Below are positions 22,702 to 34,132 of a DNA stretch of 60,000 nucleotides, in pieces. Each line of letters starts with the position of its first letter. Positions within the stretch are counted from its first letter, which is position 1. This DNA comes from Diphasiastrum complanatum (Eukaryota > Streptophyta > Lycopodiopsida > Lycopodiales > Lycopodiaceae). The notes below the pieces were generated by a model. It saw only the letters and a program-made list of their open reading frames with translations. It searched no databases and was not told where the DNA came from. A program made the translations under genes and the position numbers. The stretch is from assembly GCA_029204225.1 (NCBI GenBank), contig CM055099.1, positions 57,797,982 through 57,857,981 on the forward strand. Reading direction: 5' to 3'.

Positions 22702-23355
22702 TCATTCGTAAAAACCCGAAGGATTCAACTGAGCCAAAAGACCAACATATGTGAGATACAGAACTCGATCTTTCGCTCCTGTGCGGTGTCGGCGAGTATG
22801 CTTGCAGAAGTACTTTAGCTGATCAAGTGTGCATAAACCTAGTGTCTGAGACAAAAACAAGAACAACCAGTTGATGTTTCTCTTCTTGGCATGAATAATA
22901 GGCTTGGCACAATCTATCTGATGGCATATTGTGCAGTCAAGCAGCCCTGGTGATGTCCAGCGTTTGGGAGCGCGATCATGGAGAATGTGTCTGTGGGTGA
23001 TGAAATATGAATTTACCTGCAAAAAAGCAGACTGTACATGAATTTCTACCATGTATGATCCATCACACCTCTTACACATAACTTCGCCCTGTATCCCTGT
23101 GATGCCACAGCTTGCTAGCCAATCCAATGACTGTACAACGGCACGTCTGTTCGTTGACCAAGGATAAGGAGGGATGATTCTATCTTCCTTCGGCCGTAAG
23201 GGATTTGACCTTTCTGTTGAGCTTTGTCGTGATAGAGTGTCTATTCTTTCCGAGTCATCTGTTGAGGTATGTGAGCTTTGTTGCCTATCATAAAATCTTC
23301 TTCCCGGTGGAGAAAGTGTAAGTTTAAGATCATTATCAGAATCGGAATAAGACAT
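22702..23355 (-). CDS. DUF7086 domain protein, 217 residues, intact
   Basis: A single open frame starts at ATG 23355. The N-terminal 60 residues are polar and Ser-rich (low complexity, probably disordered). From about residue 62 the DUF7086 domain follows: PPYPWSTNRRAVVQSLDWL, GEVMCKRC (Cys 94/97), HDRAPKRW, LDCTICHQ (Cys 141/144), KPIIHAKKRNINWLFLFLSQ, LDQLKYFCKHTRRHRTGAKD and RVLYLTY. Two CxxC pairs suggest zinc binding. The family is plant-specific as far as I know and its role is unknown. TGCAG followed by GTAAAT near residue 112 looks like splice sites, but the frame fits the family when read straight through. A 3' splice site in the 5' leader (TTAAACTGCAG, near 23430) suggests a UTR intron. 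It has no stops or frameshifts, unlike its transposon neighbours. Confidence 0.85.
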   Translation of the reverse strand: MSYSDSDNDLKLTLSPPGRRFYDRQQSSHTSTDDSERIDTLSRQSSTERSNPLRPKEDRIIPPYPWSTNRRAVVQSLDWLASCGITGIQGEVMCKRCDGSYMVEIHVQSAFLQVNSYFITHRHILHDRAPKRWTSPGLLDCTICHQIDCAKPIIHAKKRNINWLFLFLSQTLGLCTLDQLKYFCKHTRRHRTGAKDRVLYLTYVGLLAQLNPSGFYE

Positions 23356-26300
23356 GGCTCAAAAGTTGCACAGCTGATTCTAAACCGTAAACTTTGGGTC
23401 TTCCGTCTCACCAGGGTAACCTGGAGTCTGCAGTTTAACAACAACATGTTAATTATGTATGGCATAAGTGTACTATTCAAGATAGCCAGACGTACGACAA
23501 TGTCAATGATTACTAAAGAGCCCAAATGGATAAGATAGTTTCCTATGTCAAAAAGCCCGTGCTCTATCTTGCACACCAGAAGGAAAGGCGGACCATCCAC
23601 CATCATTGCTAAAACTTGAATTTCGGTTAACCTGAAGGTATCTATTGTACGGAATGATTGAAAACACTAAGATAGCTCTACAGTCATTTTATTCACTTCT
23701 GAAGGAACTCCCTCGACGTCCAGATTTTGAGGGTTTTCACGAAGAAGGAAAAGTTGAAGCTCTAATTTGAGGTTAACGTTTCAAAATGCCCTCTTGGGAT
23801 TTGTTTATCAAATTAGGCGTCATGACATGAGCTGCAAACTAAATTGTTGAACTTTGCTTTGATTTCATGGAATTGACTACGTATTCTACCTAAAATGTCA
23901 CATCAACCGCATTCGTCTCGTAGTATTCGATTGTTCATCAGTCAAATCACAAGCTCGAATGCTAGTTTGTCACGTCTATGTCTGTACTAAGACTCATGAG
24001 CTTTATAATTGAAAAATTGTGGCATGAAGGGGTATATATGCGTTATTGCTAGTCTTTGTAGATAGGTATCACGCTAGAGAGAGATAGAAAGAGACTCTAG
24101 CATAATAATGAGGTCAGATATGAAGAAAGACGGAAATAACTTTTCCTAAATTTTATTGGAACTAGAAGCATTTCGAGTTTTTATGCAGCTCTCAATCTCG
24201 GCATGACTGTGATGCTGTAATCGAGAAAATCCTGAAATCTTTTACCTTAATGTGAGCACATTCCGATCTGAACAAAAAGCTCAACAAGTATACCAACTTA
24301 GTCTCATAACAGCAGCAAGCTAAAGCCTGACAAGTTTACTAACTAAGGCTCATAACAGCTGCTTCGTGAGGCTACGCAAATAACCTCCAGTTCTCATCCG
24401 TTCATGAAAGTTACTATGAGACTAGAATTTTCACTACGATAGTCAAAGCTGAAAACTTACAGTATCTCGTTATTGTTTGTTCGTTTCTCAAGGTGGACAT
24501 CTCAACAATCTAGTTTTTTCTGAAGTAAATTTAAGTCTATAATCTTAAAAAATACAAACTACGTAGGATAAAAAATAATGACATAAATCTTGATGCATAT
24601 ACTTCATATGTTTTTGTTGGGTAACTGTGATGAGCTGCATGGTTTTCACGTTTAGTATTTGGAGCAAGACCAAGCCTGAACGCATTCGTTGTTACATATA
24701 CCTTCAAATTTCATTCAAGAGTAAATCTTAATAGATTGATACACTTGATGTACTTCTTCTTTTGGAATCCTCGCCTTGCGTTCTTGAAATTTCACCTGAG
24801 GTGAATGTCATGCAACAGCTGCAGTTAAAGCGCAATCTGCATACAATGTGGTCGAGTAAGTTAGTCTTAGCAGAAACACGCCAAAGAAAATGTGCCCAAT
24901 CTAATGCAAAGCCTGAAGAGGCCATTTTTGTGGGGAGTTCATCATCATTTTTTATTCCAAAGCTTGGAAAATAACGATCCATTTTATGCAAGCTAGTCTC
25001 TTTATTTTCACTCCTGAGTTCCTTTCAGGATCTTTAATGATTGCGTACACTTACCCTCAGTTCTTCTAACATCATCACTGTGTTTCGCAATGTAGGAGTC
25101 AAGAGTCAAGACTCAGGCAGGAGTCAGGACCTTCTGGCACCTTCTGCTAAAGAACAAATTCGCTTACCTTTAAATGTTTATTCTCTCAGTACGTGGAATC
25201 CACAGAACTTGCCGTATAGTCATATTAGTCATGTCCCTGTACGCTGTCTCAAATTAATAGACTAGTCCTCCAATAAATGGTATGCTAGTTAGGTGCTTCT
25301 TTGTCTCTACTTCAGATCGGGAGTTTGCCGCACATAGAAAGACATAAGATAGAAAACAGCTCAATCAAGTAACCCAGTAGCTGAGTTCATGCATAAAATA
25401 AAAGCTTCAAGGCTTGTCACTGAATGAATGTGCAGCATTATAGAGAATCTAGACATAATAGAAGCAGTTTTCACTTGAGGCTTGAACTGAGCGATCCCAT
25501 TCAGGCTTTATACTGAGACCTGCATAATTCAGGGCTAAAGAACAGCAATCAGAACTCATCAGGTATCCGTACTAAGAGCTTGACACTTCCTAAAATGTAA
25601 GCCTGAAATCAGAGAGACAAGCCCTGCTCTATAGGCTTCTAGGCGTGTCGGATGTCTCTTATTGTTCTTGTCATCATCTCCAACTTTCTGAACAGTCTAG
25701 TCTAAGTGAGAGCGTCAGCACCCAGAAGTGGATGGATGATCAGATACCTACCACACTTACTCTACTCCTCCTACTCCTCCTTTTCCACTTCTCCTTCTCC
25801 TTCTCCTCCTTTTCCTGCTGCAAGTCTTCTATTTCTCAAGTCACCCAATAGTGTTGAAAATTGACCCCATATTGGTTTGTATTGTTCAAGGGTAAAGAAG
25901 AGAGATAATTGAAAGGTTTTATAATGTGGAAGCACGTTAAAGGTTAGGATGAGGGTTATTTAGTTAGAAATCTAGCTTACCTCGAGCAACCCCTCATTGA
26001 CATTTGGGCTCCCAGAGATCTAAGGGTGTAGATTTATGTTGGAGAGGTGGTGGTATCACCCACACCTTCACCCTTAGATGATGTATGTGCAATCACTTAC
26101 TTGTTAATCATGGTGCGTCATCCAAAATTTTTGTTTTCGTGACTTATTTGTCTTTCTCACAGATTTGTTGTGTGCATTGTATTTGGTTACACATGTGAAC
26201 GTTTAAAGTGGCGTCAAGATTGTGGGCTGCTACTGACTCATGCATTGCTTATTCATTGAAGGTATTATATTCTATTATATGTGGGGAAGAGCCCATTAGC

Positions 26301-26499
26301 ATTGCTAAAAAAAAAAAGAACACCTTTTGTTTCGCAAGATTCTAAAATCTGCTATGAGTAGTGCAAACATCCCAAAGGGATCTAGGAGCCACGAGTTAGC
26401 TTTTCGACTTTCAACACTTAACATCTGAACCCACTGGACATAGAAGTAGCCAACTCGCCAACCAAGATAAAACTTAACCAACTTGAAGTTCTGTAACCA
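23356..26499. other. Intergenic region downstream of and around the DUF7086 promoter; no gene seen
   Basis: The promoter and 5' leader of the DUF7086 gene should lie in the first kilobase. Beyond that only short, non-conserved frames occur. A pyrimidine-rich stretch at about 25757-25826 repeats CTCCT and CTTCTCC. Composition is less repeat-like than the right half of the window, so some of this may be unique host DNA. Confidence 0.5.
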
Positions 26500-27787
26500 A
26501 CATTGAGAGCCAACTTGGCACCATGCCAGATTAGTTTTCAATGTTGGTTACAAGCCACATTGAGAGCCAACCTGGCACCATGCCAGATCAGTTGTCAGTC
26601 GACAAGGAGATTAGATCAAAACCAGCAAAAGCAAGAAACTCAAGAAGGTAGATCGAAAGGAAGGAACAGGCAGCAAGGCAACGACAAGAAGACATGCGAC
26701 AGATGCAGACGTGATGGCCACATAGTGGATAAATGTTGGCTAAATCCAAAGATTGATTGCATACATTGTCACAAGAAAAGTCATGCAGCCATGGATTGCT
26801 AAACAATCCAAGAAACAAGAAGACGCAGGGCAAGAAGGAAAGCACGAATAGCACATCATACATGGAGGAGCCCGAATTCTCAAAGATGGCTGAAGACTAA
26901 GCTAGCAGAAATCCTACTGCTTATCTATGCACTGATCTGTGCGCTACATCACAGTCTGATGTTCAAAATATAGTTTTTGACTCAGGAGCCATGTTGCACT
27001 TTGTGATGACAAGGCTAATGATCGCTGACTTTCGACAAATCGACTCCTCCAGATACATTGTTCTAGGAGATCGATGGCGAGACGAGGTGAGCAACACTAG
27101 CGCACTTTGGCTCAACACCAATGGAAGAGATAGAAGACTGGATGATGTCTTGTATGTGATCTGTTATCAGTTGCTAGGATAGCAGATGCAGGCATGCGTG
27201 TGACATTCACAGATCAAACATGTAATGTGATTGATGCCAGCTCCAGTATGCTCATCACACAAGGCAAATGAAGAGAAAATCTGTACCACTTGAAGGTACA
27301 CCTACCGACAGAGCAAGCTCATCAAGTTCATGAGTCTACAGACGTTCTGTGGCACAGGAGACTATGCCACATGAACCCATTGGCATTGCACAAGACAAGC
27401 CAGAGTAATGCATTCACAAGTGTGAGCATCAGAGATGCAAACTTGACATCCTGTGATGCATGCAACAAAGGGAAGATGTCACGTACTCCTTTCACGAAGG
27501 ATTCCTTCAGAGCGATAGAACTTCTGGAGCTGATACATTCAGACAATCTGCGGACCCTTTGATGTACTGTCTATCGGAGGATCAAGATACTAGATCACCT
27601 TTATCGATGATTACAAGAAGTTTGTTGTTGTCTACTTCATCCATGTAACAAATCTGAAGCTCTTGACAAGTTTACAGAATATCTAAACTGGGCTGAGAAG
27701 TGGACTGAAAGGAAATTCAAGAAGATCAGGACTGACAGAGGAGGAGAGTACATCTCCAATCGATTTACCGCCTTCTATAAAAGTTGA
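26500..27787 (+). mobile_element. Ty1/copia remnant: gag zinc knuckle, protease, pre-integrase and part of integrase
   Basis: Readable in order: a basic gag end with CDRCRRDGHIVDKCW (near 26695-26740) and a second CIHCHKKSHAAMDC, a protease-like VFDSGAMLHFV (near 26975, DSG active site), DVLWHRRLCHMNPLALHK (HxxxH of the pre-integrase domain, near 27340), SCDACNKGK, ELIHSDN (first integrase Asp), and KIRTDRGGEYISNRF (second Asp, near 27720). Several frame changes and stops separate them. There is no reverse transcriptase. A tandem duplication with a 57-base period at about 26502-26595 repeats ATTGAGAGCCAAC and TGGCACCATGCCAGAT. This copia subfamily differs from those at 34-60 kb. Confidence 0.85.
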
Positions 27788-29370
27788 GGCATTTGTAGTG
27801 TATTTTTCTGGTCAAAATTTTAAAATTTCAGCAACTACAATCATTTATGCTGAATTTCTAGAAGAAAATGTGCTAGATGTATCTCATGTGGACAAAATTT
27901 GCCATTATGTCACTTTTTACTAATACACAAATATGGCTATGTTAAAAGTAGCTATAAAATTCTATGGCAGGTTCAAATGTATCAAGTCGTCAAATGACGG
28001 TCATATCAAAAGAATTAGAGCTATTTTTAAGACGTTACTATTTTTAATAAGTTTGTTAAGTAGCAATACTTATAAGTGACTCTGATGGACAAAAATATCT
28101 ATAGTTGTTAATGGCCATTGTTTGCCATGTTGTAATTGATCAATGTATCTTATTTATATCATGATTAATAAAAGATGCCCAGGTACTTTTAAGGCACTAA
28201 CTTAAGTTTCAAGGAGAGGTCAAAAGGCTAAGGGTCCTGCAAACAACGACAATCAAAGTTCAGTTCAAGACGAAGACAACCAATCAGCGAAAATACAACA
28301 ATTAAATCAATGATCATCACAAATAATACTCTTTTGAAGATTAAGGAATGTCCTAAGGTTAATGGTCATGAAGACAAAAGGACGTTCAGTCGCAGTTTCT
28401 AATGACGAGCACTTTATGATTCAAAATGTCTAAGTAAAGAACAGGACAGAAATTGCCTGTTCAGAATCGCCAATTTAAGGTACTATGTGGATTCTTGAAT
28501 TGGAATCGATGAGCTAATAATGAAAGTCTTTATGGCATTGAAAAACATGATGATCAGACGATTTGCGGTGGCGAGGATTATATTGCCTTCATGAAGTTTC
28601 AATTGAGAAGCACTTGTTCATTGCTCACAGAAGATTATTTGAGTTCCAGTTGGGAATAATAGTTGAGAATATAAAGCTCTAAGTCAAGGTATGTGAAAAT
28701 AAAATGGATGTCAGTTAATTTCTCGGAGACATAGTCGTCCATGTACCTGTATCTTGAAAGTAATTCAAAGCATGAAAGGAAAATTGTTCTCGAGGCCAAA
28801 ATAGTTTATAAAAGAGATGTGTCAATATGAAGACTCATAAGACAATTATGAATGCATTTTGCCCTTCAATGAAGGGTGGTTATGAAGAAGAGACACTTCG
28901 AATGGTCGGTGGAGCAGTTTCCACTATGGTCTTTTCGATGATTCAGAAAACATCCAATTTGCTATGGACACATGTCCAATGGATATGAAAATTTTTATGA
29001 TAATTCATAGAATGGAGTTCAATGGATCGGATTCAAGGGAGAAGGAGAGATTGTGGTGTTTTGAAGAGGACGGCCTTTCAAACCGTTTTCTCCCACGTAA
29101 GGGAAGGGGGAGGAGGCATTTGGAGGAGAATACATTCGTTCATTTGGAGCAGAGAAGAGTTTTTTGTTTTCTTGGTGATGAGCAGAGCGCATTCAAGCGT
29201 AACATTCTAGTGTTCTGGTATTAATGATTTGAGGAGAGCAAGAGGATTCTGGAAGATATGCTGGATCATGGTGAATTACAGGAGGGTGATTGAAGTAATG
29301 AAGTGCCATTTTGCAGCCAGCGCAAGATTGGAGATCTCTCTGTGACAGATATCCTCACTCATTGCTGATC
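27788..29370. other. No gene seen; repeat-derived sequence likely
   Basis: The copia relic breaks off at 27787 within integrase. The following 1.6 kb is AT-rich and non-coding. Frames around 28964-29224 (Arg/Glu-rich) show no family motif. Confidence 0.5.
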
Positions 29371-29379
29371 TACCTATCT

Positions 29380-29770
29380 ATCACACACACACACACAGCC
29401 GCATTTCCTCCCTCTACCTCTCTGACCCGACCCCCCCTTTCCATCTCCATCTCTATATAGATCTCTCTCTCTCTCTCTTCCTCATTTCTGAACTCTCTCA
29501 CACTCTCTATCTATATCTGCGCCCTCTCTCTCAATTCTCTATTCAATCTACTTGTGCTACCCACCTCCTCTCAAGCGCTCCCTATCGACCTCTCTCCCTA
29601 CAGCCGCATATCTACCCCTCTCTATCTCTCACTGCCTGCGCTCTTCATTCCTCAGCGTTCCAGCTCCTTCTCTCCGCCGATCTCTCTCTGCTGCTCTATA
29701 TGTATCCCTTCTTCCTTCACAACAATTCCCCCCTTCTTTTTCTTCTTGCTTCAAAACTTTTGGGTGAAAG
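29380..29770. repeat. Pyrimidine-rich low-complexity tract with (CA)n and (CT)n
   Basis: Starts with (CA)8 (about 29381-29397) and continues for almost 400 bases as CTCTC, TCTATC and CCCTC mixtures. The Ser/Leu/Pro-rich frames across it reflect composition only. Such tracts are common in plant 5' leaders, but no following gene is visible. Confidence 0.85.
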
Positions 29771-31492
29771 AGATGACCCGGTAAAGATATAGATGGAACC
29801 GGCAGTCTGGTAGTAAATTATGTGGGTTACTAGAAAAATGCAGGGTGACTCCAAATGTGAAAGACTAGACATTAGCTAAAGGACAGTTCCTTGAAACTTA
29901 AGTCAGAGTAAAAAGACTGAGGTATTTTTTGCTCATCTCTGTTTTGACTCGTCTTAATTCACTTCATAATACATATAGAAGATGAGTAAATGTTATTCAG
30001 TGTATTATTTCAATGGTTATGAATGGAATTAAAGAATGGAATCTGATCAGTCTATTTGTACTAAATGTGTAATACAACAAAACATGACTAATAGATTTAC
30101 ATTCTGCAGTAAGAAATATAGTTTTACAGTCAGTAATAATTCACTAATTTACTGTCTGAGGTGAAAAATAGTCAGCATAAAATAGATTTCGGTTTCTATT
30201 TTGGTTCACCGAATATGCTCTATGCTTAACAAACATAATGGCAATTTACAAGCATAATAAATCCCATATTGTTGATCCATTGAGAAACATGGAAAAGCTA
30301 TCGCTCAAAGTGGTTGAAAAACACCATTAGAGCTATATATATATTATATATTTTCAAAACCACATACATTATCATGATAAAACCATTGAAAAAGATGGTC
30401 AAGCTTTCGTAGATAAATCATGGCAATTGCATCAAAGATTGAATAAAATTAAGTTTGCTTGATTGGAGAGAATACAAGAATTAGTAAATGAAAAACATTT
30501 ATATCATTGAAAAGAATATTTGAGATGGATTACTTATGAGGTGAATGGGTTCAAACTTAAGTTACCTTCTAGTATAATCTATGGCAATATCGTAACTAGA
30601 AACCCAATGACTGGCTTCATAATCATACAAAATCCCGCTATAGTATCATGAACACTATCAAGCAACACACCAAACATACCACATGTTTTATGGCGACCAC
30701 AATGGGATTTAGATCCATGAAAGCCAGATACTCTAGTGGTATCCTAGTTCATATTGCCATAGAGGATTTCAAAATTTTAGAAGTCATATCAATGCTCCTA
30801 ATGTGAAAGAAATTGGACAAATACGAAAGGGAAATATACATCTTGATGAAAAAGAAGAAAAAAAAAATTGAATATTCTACATGGAATTGACCTTGTGAAA
30901 TCCTTTATAATTGTTTTGATTTTGAATGGACAATCATTATTTAATGATTGTATAGATGAAAAATGAATGATTGTAATTTTTGATCATGATGGTATTGTGT
31001 GATAAAAATTGTTGTTTGGACTTGGTGATATTTGTGAGATGTGTGAGCAAGATTGAATGTTTTCATGATTGAGTAGTACAACAGTTTCAAGATTTGTAGA
31101 AGAAGTAAGGTATAGTGTTGGACAGAGAGGTGTAGGTGTGAAGCCTAGCCTCACCATCCTAGCCTAGTGGGTGCCATCTTGAAGTAGACAAGGAAAGTCA
31201 CTCAAGAGGACCGTATCGAAATTGCATGTCTTGAATGAGTGTTATTCATACTTGATAAACAAAAAGAAGAAGAAAAAAAATTTGTGAAAAAAAGAAGAAA
31301 AAAACACTTAAAAATGAAAGATGAAGAAAACTAGCTAAGGAAGCTATAAGTATTACAAACTAAGTCCAATTGAAAATTGAAATAAACCATTATCACCAAA
31401 GTTATACCTAAAAAAAATCATTTCTATGATCATTTTACAACAATCCCATATAATATATTAAAAATAAAATAAAAATAAAATAAAATAAAACA
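29771..31492. other. No gene seen; probable leader of the following gag-only element
   Basis: AT-rich. The last 250 bases before 31493 contain A-rich runs (AAAAGAAGAAAAAAA near 31265-31310, and AAAATAAAATAAAAATAAAA near 31460-31490), which fit a retroelement leader. No tRNA primer site was recognised. Confidence 0.4.
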
Positions 31493-33204
31493 ATGTCAAT
31501 GGATGAAAAAAGTGCCAGTCTACCCAGTTTTAATGGAAATGAAGATGAAGATGCAGATCTACATATTCAAAGATTCATGAATGTGTGTAGACAAAATTAT
31601 GAAGAAGAAGATGATGATATGTTTAGATTATTTCCAATAACATTGGATAATCTTGCTCTTGAATGGTATTCTATATTGAATCAAAAGAAAATCTGCAATT
31701 GGACAAAACTTAAAACAAGCTTCTTGGATAGATTTAGAAGATGGAATTACTCCTTTGATATTATCAAATTACTAAGTGAAATTAAATTGAAACAAAATGA
31801 ACCTATCAAAAGCTTTGTTAATAAATCAATTGTTGGGCTAAAAGATTAAGTGAAAGACCAGGAGAAGAGTTTTTTTTATCTTGATTTATATCAGGTTTGC
31901 CTGATGACATGGCATATAGTATTCTCTCAAAAGTTCCTAAGACTTTTGAGGAAGCTATCTCTAGGGCAGTTGCTATAGAACATGCCAATAAGATGATGAC
32001 AGAAATAGAAGAACTTGCTAAGAAGAGTTGGATAGATAGATCCTTGGATAAATTTGATGTAGAAATCCCTTCCTACTATGCTACAGTATCATCTATTCCC
32101 GATAGTCTTACAGAAAATGAATCTTGTTATTCTGATGATCCTATTCAAACAAATCAGCTTTTTAAAATTAAAGAAAATATTATGGTGCAAGAAGGATGTA
32201 GTAAAAATGTTGAGTATGACTATAAGATTGATCAATCAAATGAAATTACTGCTGTGATTGAAGAAAACAATTGTTGTGAAGATACTCAAGATGTGGTGCA
32301 TTCCATTGATGTCTATCCGGAACTGATGGAGTCTTTATATAGTGATAATGAAAAATTAGAAAATATATATGATGTTATAATTGATAAATATGCTATTGAG
32401 GAAGTAGAACAAAATTGTCATTCAAATTTTGCTGATTCTAACTTGTTGGAAAGTCAATGTATTTTGAAGGAAGAAATGATACTAAATGACATATCACAGT
32501 CTGAAAGTCAAATATTACCATTATTGGAGAATGATCAAGTGTTCTATAATACTTTTGTTGAAGTAGAAGAATCCATAGAGGAAATCATTGCTTCCAATAT
32601 GAGTGACATTGATGAAAAGTTTCAAGGTCAAAAGATAAATTCCATTCTTTCCAAGGAAAAAAATGATAGCTCATCTGATTCAAAGAAAGATCAAAAGGAT
32701 TTATCATCTAAGATGGATGAGTTACAAGTTTTTCATGAATATGAGGAAGACTAAATGCTAAGAGAATTAGAATTATCCAAGTTGGATCACTCACCTTTGA
32801 AGCTGATTAATAATGAGCGATATGAAAAAACTAATGTGAAAAACAAGAATGAAAGAGAAATGGAAGATTCTAAAAAAATAACTTCAATATACAATAATGA
32901 GATTTGTACCAATAATGAGTTTAGCCATTGGAATAATAACTATGTTAATCCATTATATGGTACGGATATTGAAATATCAATCAATGATAAATTAGTGGTT
33001 ACACATGTGGATCAAAATGTTATACATGATAAATTGATCAATGACATATCTACTAAAAAGAAAATGAATGAAAATATTTATAATAAATATATGGTAAATG
33101 AATCTTGGGATGTATTGCCATATCAATATAGCATTATATTATCATTTGTAATCATAATACTCTCTCAAAATTTTATGAACTCCGAAAAATATAAATGCAT
33201 ATGA
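31493..33204 (+). pseudogene. Gag-like gypsy ORF with long acidic extension, no pol
   Basis: The first part (31493-31849) has retrotransposon-gag features: LPSFNGNEDEDADLHIQRFM, FPITLDNLALEWYSIL, WTKLKTSFLDRFRR and IKLKQNEPIKSFVNK. A stop at 31847-31849 and a short frame change lead to 31897-32754, where GLPDDMAYSILSKVPKTFEE and ISRAVAIEHANKMM continue the gag pattern. This turns into a 200-residue acidic, low-complexity region rich in Glu, Asp, Asn and Ser. After a TAA at 32752 the same style continues to 33204. No zinc knuckle, protease or polymerase follows. This fits a non-autonomous gypsy (TR-GAG/LARD-like). A protein of this composition has no enzymatic motif. Confidence 0.6.
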
Positions 33205-33851
33205 GCATTAAAACCTCTGACTGATGAAATAATAATTAGTAAACATAATAAGAGAAATGATTATAACTATAATAAAGATGATGATATTCAAAATAAAGCC
33301 TATGAAAAAAATGGTCAATATCAAAGAAAAACTCAAAAAAATCAAAGGTTTCAAATATTACAAGATTATTTGTAATAAATGGTATAATATTAGAAATCAC
33401 TTAATGTCATGTAACATGATAAGACTTATTGAATATAGATTAGTGGTAATGAAAATACTCCTCCACGTTGACATCATCATATCATATCAGGGTTTTTGTA
33501 CTTCATGGTACTTGCATGTGTCATGTGCCAACCTTGGTACTCCAGTATTTGGTGAAAAAATAGATATGTGCATATCTGGTAGTGGAAATCCAGATAGAGT
33601 TTGTAATTTGATCTCCACTATAAATATAAAGACGTGTTTGCCTGGTTGATGGAGGACTTAAAAGGAATATCATGGGCATGATAGCTACTCTATAGTACTT
33701 TTTGTATAATAGATATTTGAGCTATGTTATAGCATTTTATGCTATGCCTAGATGTACAATTTAAGCATGGAATGATGAATGATGAATGCATAGCAAAGTC
33801 ATCATACATATGAGATGCTTCATGATAATTATCATAAGAAATATCCCAATG
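33205..33851 (+). other. Possible LTR-like tail of the gag-only element; no gene
   Basis: Includes a block (about 33530-33610) shared with 8080-8150, containing AGATATGTGCATATCTGGTA followed by GGAAATCCA(G/A)ATAGAGTTT, and a TATA-like TATAAATATAAAG near 33620. This could be a promoter in an LTR. The next element's clipped LTR begins at 33852. Confidence 0.35.
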
Positions 33852-34132
33852 AGTTGTCCTCTACACATGGGATGTGACACCTAACCAAAGGATGTGGCTC
33901 ATGCAATCAATAGATTGATGCCATGTGTCATATGTTTAGAAAACTAGTTTTTGGCCTTTTTAGCCACTAGAACTTGAATTAAATTATATGTACAACCTAT
34001 ATGATTATGGTACATGACAAGTATACTATTTTCACACATGGGAATAGACTCCACACATGTGTAATCATCCTATATACAAGATTTTTGGCCTCTACCAAGC
34101 TTATTTTTGCATTTTTCACACTCCTCAAAAAT

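Noticed and set aside
24728-25265. Short frames on both strands downstream of the DUF7086 region
   Set aside because: Overlapping opposite-strand frames of under 90 residues with no motif; most likely chance.
29552-29784. Ser/Leu/Pro-rich frames
   Set aside because: They come from the pyrimidine-rich low-complexity tract.
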